Shown: positions 42,376 through 51,292 of the stretch, in pieces
Layout of the letters: the number at the start of each line of letters is the position of its first letter
Numbering within the stretch: the stretch's first letter is position 1
Assembly: GCA_964354155.1 (NCBI GenBank)
Contig: CAYGYG010000001.1
Coordinates: forward strand, 1-64,000
Length of the DNA: 64,000 nt
Direction of reading: 5' to 3'
From: CAYGYG01 sp964354155
GTDB taxonomy: Bacteria; Hydrothermota; Tepidihabitantia; SM23-42; CAYGYG01
Notes under the pieces: generated by a model
What the model was told of the DNA's origin: nothing
Database searches by the model: none
The model's input: the letters and a program-made list of their open reading frames with translations, nothing else
Program-made: the position numbers and the translations under genes

Positions 42376-43107
42376 ATGTTTGACGCTAAGAGTGCCGCCG
42401 ATTCCATCGTCGGCTGGCTCAAGCAGCAGCTTGAAGCATCGAAGGCCAAGGGCTTTGTGCTCGGGCTTTCGGGCGGCCTTGATTCGTCGGTGGCCGCCGT
42501 TCTAGCCAAGAGGGCGACCGACCGCGTACTGGGTCTTCTGCTGCCTTGCGGCGGCGCGCTTAAGGATGTTGGATACGCACTGAAGCTGGCGGGCAAGTTT
42601 TCGATCGAAACCAAATCGGCAGACCTGGTCGGGATGTTTGACGTACTGTGCGAGCAGCTGCCCAAAGGCAGCCAACTTGGCTACGGCAATATCAAACCCC
42701 GCCTGAGAATGATTATTCTGTATTACTATGCCAACCTCAACAACTACCTCGTGCTGGGCACGTCCAACAAGACCGAGCTATCAATCGGGTATTTCACCAA
42801 GTACGGGGATGGGGCCTGCGACATCGCGCCGCTCGGGGATTTGTACAAGTATCAGGTTGTGGCCGTGGCCCGAGAGCTTGACATCACTGAAGAGATCATC
42901 CGGCGGGCACCCAGTGCCGGCCTCTGGGTGGGGCAGACCGATGAGGCTGAGATCGGCCTGACCTACGCGCAGATGGATCCGGCGCTTGAAGCAATTGAAC
43001 GCGGTCAGACCGAAGGATTTGACCCCACGGTAGTCGAAAAACTCCGGAAGATGATCAAGCAGTCTGATCACAAACGTCAGGTTCCGAGGATTTGTAAACT
43101 CGGGTAG
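42376..43107 (+). CDS. nadE: NH3-dependent NAD+ synthetase
   Basis: NadE amidates deamido-NAD to NAD+ with ATP and ammonia. The 243-residue protein has the PP-loop GLSGGLDSSV, GTSNKTELSIGYFTKYGDGACDIAP, and the C-terminal SAGLWVGQTDEAE. There is no glutaminase domain, so ammonia is the nitrogen source. No clear Shine-Dalgarno sequence is seen before ATG 42376. Confidence 0.95.
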   Translation: MFDAKSAADSIVGWLKQQLEASKAKGFVLGLSGGLDSSVAAVLAKRATDRVLGLLLPCGGALKDVGYALKLAGKFSIETKSADLVGMFDVLCEQLPKGSQLGYGNIKPRLRMIILYYYANLNNYLVLGTSNKTELSIGYFTKYGDGACDIAPLGDLYKYQVVAVARELDITEEIIRRAPSAGLWVGQTDEAEIGLTYAQMDPALEAIERGQTEGFDPTVVEKLRKMIKQSDHKRQVPRICKLG

Positions 43108-43283
43108 TGCGCCGGGACGCACCCGCGGCTGTATCGCGGAGGGGATGGTGCGTACCTGCTTCCGTATAACCTTACTCGTGTATCATGTTGCAGCACCGCC
43201 CTGAGACAAGAGGACGGCCGGTAGAATCCAATGGAATTTTGGGCCGGTTTTCCTTGTATACCAATGCGAGCACGGAGGTAAAA

Positions 43284-45554
43284 GTGAAAAACTTAATAGC
43301 ATCCCTACTTCTGACAGTTGCACCGGTTATGGTGATGTCAGCCGGACCGGCCGGAGAAGGCGGCGGGCAGGATCTGTCGCCGTACTTTATGGTCCAGGGA
43401 GATCCGAAGGTTGAGCGTTTCCCATTGCTTGAGACCAAGGCCAAGGTCAATATCGCGGGCATGACCGCTGAAGTCGAACTGACCCAGGTCTACAAGAATG
43501 ACGGCAAGAAGACGATTGAGGCGGTCTACGTCTTCCCGCTGGGCACAAGATCGGCGATTCACGCCATGCGTATGAAGATCGCGGACCGGGTCATCGACGC
43601 GGAAATCGAAGAGACGATGAAGGCCCAGAAGATATACGAGCAGGCCAAGGCCGACGGCAAGGTTGCTTCGCTGCTTGAGCAGAAACGCCCAAACGTTTTT
43701 CAGATGAAGGTTGCCAACATAATGCCCGGTGACGTTGTCGAAGTCATTGTCCGGTATACCGAGATCCTGGTGCCGGAAGCAGGCGTCTACGAGTTTGTCT
43801 ACCCGACCGTGGTCGGCCCCCGGTACACCGGCGAGTCATCGGCCAGCGACCTCAAGGGCAAGGACAATTGGGCGGTCTCGCCCTACCTGCACGAGGGCGA
43901 GGTCGCGCCGTACAAGTTCGACATCAATGTCCACGTGAAAACCGGACTGCCGCTGGCCAAGGTCTGGGTGACATCGCATAAGGTTGATGTTAGCCGATCG
44001 GGCCGGGATGAAGCCGCAGTGACGTTGTCACCGAGAGAAGTGAACGGCGGCAACCGTGATTTCATCTTGAAATACACCCTCCAGGGCAATGCAATCCAGA
44101 CCGGTCTCTTGCTCTACCCGGGCGAAGATGAGAACTTCTTCCTGCTGATGCTGGAACCGCCGGAAAAAGTGAACATCAGGATGGTGCCCGCCCGTGAGTA
44201 TGTCTTCATTCTTGATGTCTCGGGCTCGATGTCCGGGTTCCCGCTCGACGTATCCAAAGCCCTGGTTACGAAGATCATTCAGAATCTACGGCACAAGGAC
44301 TACTTCAACATCCTATTCTTCGCCGGCGGTTCGGATGTGCTTTCCGACCGGCCGCTACCGGCGACCGAAGAGAATAAGAAGCGAGCCCTCGAAATGGTCA
44401 TGGCCCAAAGCGGCGGTGGGGGTACGGAGATCCTTGATGCCTTTAAGCGGGCTCTGGCCATGCCCAAGAAGAAGGGTCTATCCCGGATCATCGTTACCGC
44501 AACCGACGGCTACGTCTCGGTCGAAAAGCAGGTCTTCGACATGATCAGCGAGAACCTTGGTGATGCGAACTTCTTTGCGTTCGGCATCGGCACCGGCGTG
44601 AACCGTTACATAATCGAAGGCATTGCCCGCGTCGGTATGGGCGAGCCGTTCATCGCCACCACTGAAGAGGAAGCCACGCAGGTCGCCAGCAAGTTCACTA
44701 GCTACATCGAGAACCCCTTGCTGACCGATATCGACGTCCAGTTTGTCGGGTTCGATGCCTATGACGTGGAGCCGCTGGCGTTACCAGACCTCTTTGCCCA
44801 GCGCCCGTTGATTCTGTACGGGAAGTATCGCAAGGCCGCCGGGAGAATCAAGATAAGTGGCCGTACGCCGGCCGGCGACTATCGCCGCGAGATTGATGTT
44901 GCGGCTTTGCTTGAGAGCAAGGAGAACTCGGCGCTTAAGTACCTTTGGGCGCGGGAGCGGATTGCCCGCCTTGCCGATTACGGGCGAATCGGTATTGACG
45001 TGAAAGATGAGGTCACCAAGCTTGGATTGAAATACCATCTGATGACCGAATACACCTCGTTTGTCGCAGTTGACAAAATCGTCCGGAAGACCGGGGAGAT
45101 CGAAACGGTCAAGCAGCCTCTGCCCCTGCCTCAAGGTGTCAGCGACTACGCGGTCGGCGGGGTAGCCAGCGCCAGGCCGTCGACAATGCCACAGGCCATC
45201 GGGCTGGCAGCAAGGGAAGTAAAGACTGAGGTCGACGACAAGCGGGGCGGCGAGAAGACGCCGGCCCAGCTGACGGTAACCGGCGGCAGCGTTCCGGCGG
45301 GAGTCAATCTGAGCGACATCGAGAATGCGCTTCTTGGACAACTGAAGGCGGACCTTGAGAAGGCTTGCAAGAAGTTCAAACTTGGCAAGCTGACGGTGAA
45401 ACTCGTGATCGAACAGGGCGTGGTGAAGACGGTGACGGTTGAAGGCTTGAAGGTGAACGCCAAGGCAAAGTCCGAGATCGAAGCGATCATCAAGCGATTG
45501 AAGCTGAACGCCAAGTTGACCGGCAATATCACACTGAAGCTGGCGTATCTCTAA
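43284..45554 (+). CDS. VIT and von Willebrand A domain secreted protein
   Basis: The protein has a signal peptide, a VIT domain (residues ~40-180; VELTQVYKNDG, AVYVFPLG, IEEKR-like EQKRPNVFQMKVANI), then a VWA domain (~300-475) with a MIDAS DVSGSMSG and TDG. The C-terminal region (after ~640) is low-complexity, followed by a TonB/AgmX-like fold. It has 756 residues. The GTG start at 43284 follows GGAGG; a longer frame exists upstream but adds a non-signal sequence. Metal-dependent adhesion or protein-binding is expected, as in inter-alpha-trypsin-inhibitor-like proteins. Not linked to a sortase here. Confidence 0.88.
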   Translation: MKNLIASLLLTVAPVMVMSAGPAGEGGGQDLSPYFMVQGDPKVERFPLLETKAKVNIAGMTAEVELTQVYKNDGKKTIEAVYVFPLGTRSAIHAMRMKIADRVIDAEIEETMKAQKIYEQAKADGKVASLLEQKRPNVFQMKVANIMPGDVVEVIVRYTEILVPEAGVYEFVYPTVVGPRYTGESSASDLKGKDNWAVSPYLHEGEVAPYKFDINVHVKTGLPLAKVWVTSHKVDVSRSGRDEAAVTLSPREVNGGNRDFILKYTLQGNAIQTGLLLYPGEDENFFLLMLEPPEKVNIRMVPAREYVFILDVSGSMSGFPLDVSKALVTKIIQNLRHKDYFNILFFAGGSDVLSDRPLPATEENKKRALEMVMAQSGGGGTEILDAFKRALAMPKKKGLSRIIVTATDGYVSVEKQVFDMISENLGDANFFAFGIGTGVNRYIIEGIARVGMGEPFIATTEEEATQVASKFTSYIENPLLTDIDVQFVGFDAYDVEPLALPDLFAQRPLILYGKYRKAAGRIKISGRTPAGDYRREIDVAALLESKENSALKYLWARERIARLADYGRIGIDVKDEVTKLGLKYHLMTEYTSFVAVDKIVRKTGEIETVKQPLPLPQGVSDYAVGGVASARPSTMPQAIGLAAREVKTEVDDKRGGEKTPAQLTVTGGSVPAGVNLSDIENALLGQLKADLEKACKKFKLGKLTVKLVIEQGVVKTVTVEGLKVNAKAKSEIEAIIKRLKLNAKLTGNITLKLAYL

Positions 45555-45586
45555 CGTTACCTACATTGCCCGCTGATTATGTCAGA

Positions 45587-45617
45587 GAGAGACTCCTGGA
45601 GGGGGAGTTTCTCTTTT
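45587..45617 (+). terminator. Rho-independent terminator of the VIT/VWA gene
   Basis: GAGAGACTCC-TGGAGGG-GGAGTTTCTC followed by TTTT. One G:U pair. It lies at the convergent end with the GreA fusion gene. Confidence 0.75.
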
Positions 45618-47737
45618 CAGAGAGAAGGAGGATGCCCTAAGGGCCTGTCCCTGGTTTCCCCAATCCCAACAACCTCATATTCTACATCGTTGATGCGGAC
45701 CGTCTGACCCACGCTCTTGCCCAGCAATGATTTGGCCAGAGGTGCTTCGTTGGAAATGATATTCTTCTCCAAATCCGTGTCCCACCGTCCAAGAATCGTG
45801 TACGCTGTCTCAATCGCGGAATTCGCATCTTTGAGCGTCACCCGGGTGCCGACTGAGACGTGGGTCGTATCGACCTGGCCGAGTTCGATGACCTTGACTT
45901 TCTCGAGCGCGCTTTCCAGGTCCCTGACCTTCTGATAGAGTTGATCCTGCCGTTCCTTTGCCACCTTGTACTCGAAGTTCTCGCTCAAGTCGCCAAACTC
46001 CCGGGCCCGGCTGATATCCTTCTTGTTCTCAGGGATTTCAACATCGAGGATGTGCCGCAGTTCTTCCCGTTTGCGGACGACGGCTTCTTTGGTGGAGTAG
46101 ATGATCGCTTCGTCTTTGGGAAAGAGCTGTGGGAAGTGATGTTCGATGATGCGGCGATAGTCCTTTTTTTCGTGCTCGGCAAGAGCCTCGCTTGCGTCGA
46201 GGGCCACCAGAATCCGGCTTGCTTCGTCGGCGCCGGCATTACCGAGCAGGCGGTCAAAGGTTTCAAGGTCAAGAATCTTGAAGACCAAGGAACGGATGCC
46301 TTTGACTTGATCAAGGCTGTTTATCATTCTGAGCACGTAGGCCGGACTGTGGTACTCGGTAAGTTCACCCCGGGACATCTTCTTGAGGAGCCATTGATAC
46401 TGTTCAACGTAGTTATGCGGGAGCATGAAGATTGTCTGAAAGAGTTCTCTGAGTACCTCAGGCTGCGCACTCAAATGCTTCTCGATTTCTCCAAAGAGGG
46501 CCGGCTCACGGCCGGCGAGGATGAGCTTCTTGAGGACGCTGGTCCAGTCATCAGGGTGTTGGCGCTTGATAAGGCCGAGGAGATAGCGCTGGTGGTCGAT
46601 ACTTGAGAGTTTGTGGATGATGACTTCGGGCTTGTGTTCGAGGAGAATTGTTTCGGCGTCGAAGCCCAGCCTGACGGCTGGGTTGTGATCCTGAAAGAGA
46701 AGCGCGACATCCAGGGCTAGGCTGGGCTCCCGGTCCCGATTTGGGGCTATGGCCTTGGCCAGGCGCGGGGCGATCAGTTCGAAAAGATCCATCTTCTTGC
46801 GGGCGTACTCTTCAGCCAGCAGGTACTTTCCCGGCAGGTCGGCTCGGTCAAACGCGGCGACTGCTTCCTCGTCTTTGTCAACGCCCGAGGCAACGTACTC
46901 GTACGTTTTCTGAGTTTTGCCCGCCACCCTTACGTTACGACTAGCTTCAATCTGCTTTCGTGACTTCTCCCAGACGCGGGTCGCTTCCTCTTTTTCGGCG
47001 AGCGTCTCAAGATAAGACTTGATCTGCCCGGGAGTGAGGGGACTGTTCATGCTTTTGATAATCAGCAAGAGAAGAGACTCAGGGTCATTGTCGACCATTT
47101 GCCGAAGCTCGGCTGGCGCCTTGGCCCGGCGGTAGTGGAAGCTGTCGACGGCGACGGGGATAAGGAGTTTACGTGCCACGTCGAAGTCGAGAAAGTGTCG
47201 GCCTTTTTTTTCGAAATCGAATACGATTTCGCGTTTCGGAATAATGACCTCGGTGACGATGCCCAGGCCATAGTTTTCGAAGAAGAAGTAGTTGCCAACA
47301 TCAAAAACGAGCAACGCTTCGAGTCTCTCCAGGGCTTTGAAGAACCCGTCCCTCCGTTTCAATCCGGAAATCTCAATGTATTTGTCCAGATTGAGGCTCG
47401 CGGGGTGAGCCTTGCGGTAGAGTCCGGAAACCCTCTCCCGCACCTTCAGGTCATCGGTGACGAAAAAAATGCTGTTCCGGCAGGCAATGATTGCGGACTG
47501 AAAGTCATGTTTCGATTCGAAGTCCTCGGTCAAGAGCTCCATGAGCATGAGCGCCTTGTCGGTTGCCCCGGCTTTCTTCAAAGCCTGGGCAATCGAGACG
47601 AACTCGTCAACCGGATGGCCGGCCTCCATCATATCCATCCAGCGGTCTTCTACACCTTCGAAGTTCTTGTTCTCGATAAGTTTGGCGATTTCGTCAGGCA
47701 CACCCAATGATAGTGATTTTGACAACAGATTCAACAT
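45617..47737 (-). CDS. greA: GreA-like transcript cleavage factor fused to a long helical N-terminus
   Basis: The C-terminal ~160 residues are a GreA/GreB factor: coiled-coil with acidic tip REFGDLSENFEYKVAKERQ and the FKBP-like domain (VSVGTRVTLKDANS, to LLGKSVGQTVRINDVEYEVVGI). The ~540-residue N-terminal part is an alpha-solenoid with TPR/HEAT-like helices. The total is about 706 residues. A comparable large GreA occurs in Chlamydia. ATG 47737 is used (TTG 47740 adds one residue). The solenoid probably recruits another factor to RNA polymerase; that is an inference. Confidence 0.9.
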   Translation of the reverse strand: MLNLLSKSLSLGVPDEIAKLIENKNFEGVEDRWMDMMEAGHPVDEFVSIAQALKKAGATDKALMLMELLTEDFESKHDFQSAIIACRNSIFFVTDDLKVRERVSGLYRKAHPASLNLDKYIEISGLKRRDGFFKALERLEALLVFDVGNYFFFENYGLGIVTEVIIPKREIVFDFEKKGRHFLDFDVARKLLIPVAVDSFHYRRAKAPAELRQMVDNDPESLLLLIIKSMNSPLTPGQIKSYLETLAEKEEATRVWEKSRKQIEASRNVRVAGKTQKTYEYVASGVDKDEEAVAAFDRADLPGKYLLAEEYARKKMDLFELIAPRLAKAIAPNRDREPSLALDVALLFQDHNPAVRLGFDAETILLEHKPEVIIHKLSSIDHQRYLLGLIKRQHPDDWTSVLKKLILAGREPALFGEIEKHLSAQPEVLRELFQTIFMLPHNYVEQYQWLLKKMSRGELTEYHSPAYVLRMINSLDQVKGIRSLVFKILDLETFDRLLGNAGADEASRILVALDASEALAEHEKKDYRRIIEHHFPQLFPKDEAIIYSTKEAVVRKREELRHILDVEIPENKKDISRAREFGDLSENFEYKVAKERQDQLYQKVRDLESALEKVKVIELGQVDTTHVSVGTRVTLKDANSAIETAYTILGRWDTDLEKNIISNEAPLAKSLLGKSVGQTVRINDVEYEVVGIGETRDRPLGHPPSL

Positions 47738-47829
47738 CAAATATCAGATATCAGATATCAAAACGTGGAACGTACGAGAACCTATCGGGACTGACCCGTT
47801 GTGTAGGTCTGTCCCGGGTTTCCAATCTG

Positions 47830-47880
47830 TCATTGCGAGCCCGCCACGCTGCTTGGCGGGCGTGGCAATCTGCGGTTTTG
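47830..47880. repeat. Dispersed hairpin repeat, TCATTGCGA...GTGGCAATC, copy 1
   Basis: TCATTGCGA, then the hairpin CCCGCCA/TGGCGGG, then GTGGCAATC. The same architecture, with a different hairpin, recurs at 53841-53892; a degenerate piece CATTGTGAGGCAATCG is near 48930. The gene-free stretch 47741-47997 otherwise holds ATATCAGATATC microsatellite and TTCCAT-rich sequence. Confidence 0.65.
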
Positions 47881-47997
47881 CCCCATGATTCCATAATTCC
47901 ACTATTCCATCATTCCGTCTTATCGTGGATCGTGTATCCTGGATCGAGCATCATCTGTTGCGTCCGTCATCGCCTCGGGCGACCGTCCATTCCCGCC

Positions 47998-48025
47998 TTG
48001 ACACCCGATGGGGTGCGGGTAGAAT
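47998..48025 (+). promoter_or_regulatory. Promoter of phzF
   Basis: TTGACA, 16-bp spacer, TAGAAT. A GTG (48031) in frame with the gene is 5 nt downstream and could serve as a leaderless start; the GTG at 48058 has a Shine-Dalgarno sequence. Confidence 0.8.
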
Positions 48026-48057
48026 GATCCGTGCGCGAACTCACAAGGAGGTCAGCC

Positions 48058-48897
48058 GTGAAGAGAGAATCAATATTGATGTTTCAGGTCGATGCCTTTG
48101 CTGATAAGCCATTCAATGGTAATCCGGCCGCGGTGTGCATTCTTAGGCGGCGGCTTCAGGACAGCGTCCGGCAGAGCATCGCCGCCGAGATGAATCTGTC
48201 GGAAACGGCGTTTCTTGAAATCCTGGACAAAAAGCCCATCACTCAAAACCAAGAATTCGGCCTACGCTGGTTCACGCCCAAGGTCGAGGTGCCGCTGTGC
48301 GGCCATGCAACCCTGGCGACGGCCGCGGTGCTCTTCGACGAGTTTGGTGTTCGGGGTAAGACGATCAAGTTTCATACCAGAAGCGGTGTCTTGCTGGCCC
48401 GGAAGGAAAAACAGGGCATCGTGCTTGACTTTCCGGCCAATCCGCCGCGGCCGTGTAAAGTGCCGGCCCTCCTGATGCAGGCCATCGGCATCAAGCGAGC
48501 CAAGAAGGTCATGTATTCACCGGGCATGCGCATGCTCTTAATTCACCTCGGTGATGCCGCAGCCGTGCGAAGGCTGAGGCCGGACTTCGGACGCATGCGT
48601 TCGGCGACCGTGCCCAAGGGGGTACTGGGCGTGATCGTGACCGCAGCCGGCTCCAGGGGTGTTGATTTTGTTTCGAGGTTCTTCGGACCCTGGGTGGGTG
48701 TTAATGAAGACCCGGTTACCGGTTCGGCCCACACCGTGCTGGGCCCGTATTGGTCGGGGCTTTTTAAGAAGAAAACGATGACCGCCTTTCAGTGCTCGGC
48801 GCGGGGCGGTAAGCTCGCCGTGCGCGTGAAGACAAACAGTCGTGTTGAACTTGTCGGGAAGGCAGTGACGGTGTTGCACGGCATCCTTAGCGTTTAG
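48058..48897 (+). CDS. PhzF-family isomerase/epimerase
   Basis: This 279-residue protein has the PhzF fold: MFQVDAFADKPFNGNPAAV, the catalytic Glu in NLSETAF, TPKVEVPLCGHATLA, and the C-terminal FGPWVGVNEDPVTGSAHTVLGPYW. Such enzymes isomerise or epimerise small metabolites (in phenazine pathway PhzF, or diaminopimelate-like substrates); the substrate here is unknown. GTG 48058 with AAGGAGG is chosen; GTG 48031 and ATG 48079 are alternatives. Confidence 0.92.
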   Translation: MKRESILMFQVDAFADKPFNGNPAAVCILRRRLQDSVRQSIAAEMNLSETAFLEILDKKPITQNQEFGLRWFTPKVEVPLCGHATLATAAVLFDEFGVRGKTIKFHTRSGVLLARKEKQGIVLDFPANPPRPCKVPALLMQAIGIKRAKKVMYSPGMRMLLIHLGDAAAVRRLRPDFGRMRSATVPKGVLGVIVTAAGSRGVDFVSRFFGPWVGVNEDPVTGSAHTVLGPYWSGLFKKKTMTAFQCSARGGKLAVRVKTNSRVELVGKAVTVLHGILSV

Positions 48898-49004
48898 TAC
48901 AGGCGCATCAAGCACCGGTATAGTGTCATTGTGAGGCAATCGCTAAGGGTAGGGACATGCCATGGCGTGTCCCTACTGTGTCTGTGTCATTACGTGCATA
49001 GGGC

Positions 49005-49032
49005 TTGATTTAGACAACAGCCTGAATATAAT
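49005..49032 (+). promoter_or_regulatory. Promoter of the radical-SAM cassette
   Basis: TTGATT, 16-bp spacer, TATAAT. The leader of about 15 nt contains AAGGAGGAAAC before ATG 49052. Confidence 0.75.
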
Positions 49033-49051
49033 GAAATCCAAGGAGGAAACA

Positions 49052-49441
49052 ATGAAGTTACCTTTTGGTGAAATCAAAGAGAATGTGTTGACCGTGAAGT
49101 TCTCAACGGCTGACTACTCTATCGCCTCGGTCTTGAATGCCGTCAAGCTGCACCTTGACGTTATCAAAGAGATGGACGTCCTTTTCCTCGGCGCCTCGAC
49201 CGAAATCGTTATGGGACCGACGCCGGTCTTCACGCCGGTGCCGGTAGTTGCCCACTTTGAATACGCCGGCAAGGGCAACCCGAAAGAAATCCTGGAAAAG
49301 GTCTACCGGACGGTTTGGGAAGGTATTGTCAATTCCTTCTGCGACGAGGCCTGCTGGGCTCAGTCCAAAGCTGCCTACTCGCAGTTCATCCACTCCCAGG
49401 CCGACTTGCTGCGTGCCCGGGTTGAATCGACGAAAGGATAG
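49052..49441 (+). CDS. Small protein of the radical-SAM cassette, unknown function
   Basis: This 129-residue cytoplasmic alpha/beta protein starts with ATG 49052 behind AAGGAGG. No family is recognised. Near its C-terminus it has CDEAC (Cys97, Cys101) and YSQFIHSQA (residues 109-117). The next gene has YSNFIHSEA just before its Cys-His-Ser-Ala tail. The shared motif suggests a common interaction or recognition region. It may be a partner, chaperone or second substrate of the downstream radical SAM enzyme. Own promoter at 49005. Confidence 0.65.
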   Translation: MKLPFGEIKENVLTVKFSTADYSIASVLNAVKLHLDVIKEMDVLFLGASTEIVMGPTPVFTPVPVVAHFEYAGKGNPKEILEKVYRTVWEGIVNSFCDEACWAQSKAAYSQFIHSQADLLRARVESTKG

Positions 49442-49449
49442 TTGGATTT

Positions 49450-49466
49450 AGTCCGCCTAAGGCGGA
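49450..49466. repeat. Small palindrome TCCGCCTAAGGCGGA
   Basis: Lies between the two substrate-like genes. It is related to the TCCGCCTCAGGCGGA palindrome near 2620 and could form a weak terminator hairpin, but no T tract follows. Confidence 0.45.
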
Positions 49467-49533
49467 TTGGGATTTAGTGCTTGAGACGCTAATGACCAGC
49501 CGTCCAGATCTAGAAACGTAATCGAGAACCATA

Positions 49534-51048
49534 ATGTCGACGTTGCTTGCCCTCCTGCTGATTTCCGTTAGTGCTGATCTCCGTTGGGTCGAGGTCGATG
49601 TCTCGCCCTTCAAAGACGGCCGCGCCGATTTTGTCTACAAAATCCGGTGGGATGTTAGCTCAGGCCAGATGCATGGCTTCTACCTCGAGGGTCTTTCCGT
49701 CGACCCTTACTTCGATTACGAAAACTCCCAGGCCCTGGACGGATCCGGCCGGTCCTACGCGCTTGACATAAAGCCGGTCGGGGGCCAAAAGTACGACGTT
49801 GTGCTGGCGGATGATCAGGCCTGTGGTCCGGGTGAGATAACCTACATCGTCCATTTCGGCGGCGACCTGGCCGGCGCGCGAAATCTGGCGACAACCACCA
49901 GCCCGGAGCATGGCGAACTCGTCGTTCTGAACTGGGCGCCTACTCAGTGGGACGAGTCGCTGGATCATTATACTGTCTATCTTCACTATCCGATCGAGGT
50001 GCCAGGACGGCAGGTCAGTCCAGACCAATACGGCTTCTTGACTGAACCTTTTATGAACAAGAGCTACCTGCTCGACTACTACGGACAGGAATACGAGGGG
50101 ACCTATTATCTCACGGTGCAGGTCCACAAGACCAACCTTGCGGCTAATGAAAAAATGCCGATTCGGTGCTATGTGCCGGCGCGTTACTTCGAAACCGGGA
50201 AGTTCGGCCGAATCAAGCTGCCTACTGGAGAACGGCGGGGCGGTAGGGGAACTGGCATACCGTATGACATACTGTATACGCTGATTTCGATCGTCCCGTA
50301 CCTCTTCTACTCAAACCGGAAAGCCAGGAGCGTCAAGAAGGCATTTGTCGATGTTCAGGCTTTGAGCTGGCTCAGGCAGGACTGGGTGCCGCCCAAAATA
50401 GAGGTCGCCACCTTCCGCAAGAGCGGCAAGATTGCCAAGCTCGATTTTGTCGAAGCCGCGCTGCTGCTTGATTTTCCTGTAAACAAGGTTCTGACCATAA
50501 TGTTCAACAGCCTGGAGAAGTACGGAATCGTTAAGGTGAATTCGGTGAGCCCCTTGAGCATCAAGGTCCTGCACCTGCCGGTCGATGTCCGGTACTATGA
50601 AAGCGCCCTGCTGAGAACGGTCGGTGCCGACGGCACCGTGAGTGAGGATGGACTGAAGGCGGTGATTGGCGTGGTGGTTGATAAGGTCTCCCAGAAAATG
50701 TGGGATTGTGACGTTGAAGCGACCAAGGCCTACTACCAGAAGATGATGGTTGGTCCGGGGGTCGACGACCGATACAAAGAACCGGAGTACTATGACTACT
50801 TGATGGGCCGCGAGTTCAACCGGCGCCGGCACTATTACGATATGGAACAGTCGATGGCGCCGGCCGCCGCGACGATCAAGAACTACTCAAATTTCATTCA
50901 TAGCGAGGCCTGTCACAGCGCCTGCTATGTCCACACCGCCTGTCACGATGCCTGTCACTCGGCCTGTCATTCAGCCTGCCACTCAGCTTGCCATTCAGCC
51001 TGTCATTCGGCCTGCCATTCGGCTTGCGTGAGTGGAGGAGCACATTAG
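49534..51048 (+). CDS. DUF2207-like membrane protein with (Cys-His-Ser-Ala)n tail
   Basis: This 504-residue protein has a signal peptide, an extracytoplasmic beta-rich domain (residues ~15-235), one membrane span (~240-262; DILYTLISIVPYLFY), and a cytoplasmic helical/winged-helix-like region (to ~450). After YSNFIHSEA (451-459) comes a tail with ten cysteines (460-498): eight are in strict i,i+4 register (470-498) as CHDA then CHSA units, ending VSGGAH. The domain layout resembles DUF2207 proteins. Synonymous codon changes between the 12-bp repeat units indicate selection on the peptide. The tail looks like a substrate for the adjacent radical SAM enzyme, or a metal-binding site. No promoter or Shine-Dalgarno sequence is obvious; it is probably read from 49005. 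Confidence 0.8.
   Translation: MSTLLALLLISVSADLRWVEVDVSPFKDGRADFVYKIRWDVSSGQMHGFYLEGLSVDPYFDYENSQALDGSGRSYALDIKPVGGQKYDVVLADDQACGPGEITYIVHFGGDLAGARNLATTTSPEHGELVVLNWAPTQWDESLDHYTVYLHYPIEVPGRQVSPDQYGFLTEPFMNKSYLLDYYGQEYEGTYYLTVQVHKTNLAANEKMPIRCYVPARYFETGKFGRIKLPTGERRGGRGTGIPYDILYTLISIVPYLFYSNRKARSVKKAFVDVQALSWLRQDWVPPKIEVATFRKSGKIAKLDFVEAALLLDFPVNKVLTIMFNSLEKYGIVKVNSVSPLSIKVLHLPVDVRYYESALLRTVGADGTVSEDGLKAVIGVVVDKVSQKMWDCDVEATKAYYQKMMVGPGVDDRYKEPEYYDYLMGREFNRRRHYYDMEQSMAPAAATIKNYSNFIHSEACHSACYVHTACHDACHSACHSACHSACHSACHSACHSACVSGGAH
50911..51027 (+). repeat. 12-bp tandem coding repeat for Cys-His-Ser-Ala
   Basis: In-frame units of GCC TGT CAC TCG type, about seven tandem copies (from 50941) plus a diverged one. 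Differences are synonymous (TGT/TGC, CAT/CAC, TCG/TCA, GCC/GCT) except the first unit (Asp for Ser). Confidence 0.85.
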
Positions 51049-51221
51049 GCAATGCAAATATCAAATATCAAAATGCAAAAATTGAACGGCGAACAGCAAA
51101 GGGCAGAGAGCATGGGGCAAAGGGCAATAAGGAGGATACCGCGGGGGTGCGGAGGAGCAGAGGCGCCGGGGGTAGCAAAGAGCATGGGGCAGAGAGCATA
51201 GAACAAGAGAGCAGAGAGTCT

Positions 51222-51259
51222 CTTATCACTGCAATCGGCCTTTCTATCACTGTAATCGA
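51222..51259. repeat. Dispersed repeat with ATCACTGTAATC-type half-sites, copy 2
   Basis: ATCACTGCAATC and ATCACTGTAATC units, matching the copy at 15889. The remaining 51049-51221 gap holds low-complexity, AGAGAGCA- and GCAAAGGGCA-like repeats and no gene. Confidence 0.6.
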
Positions 51260-51292
51260 TGTCGCTGGCGGCCAGTGGGATAAGGAAAGAGC

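Noticed and set aside
50911..51027. Short tandem DNA repeats as a possible CRISPR array
   Set aside because: Units are 12 bp, contiguous, in frame and lack spacers; they encode a Cys-His-Ser-Ala tail.
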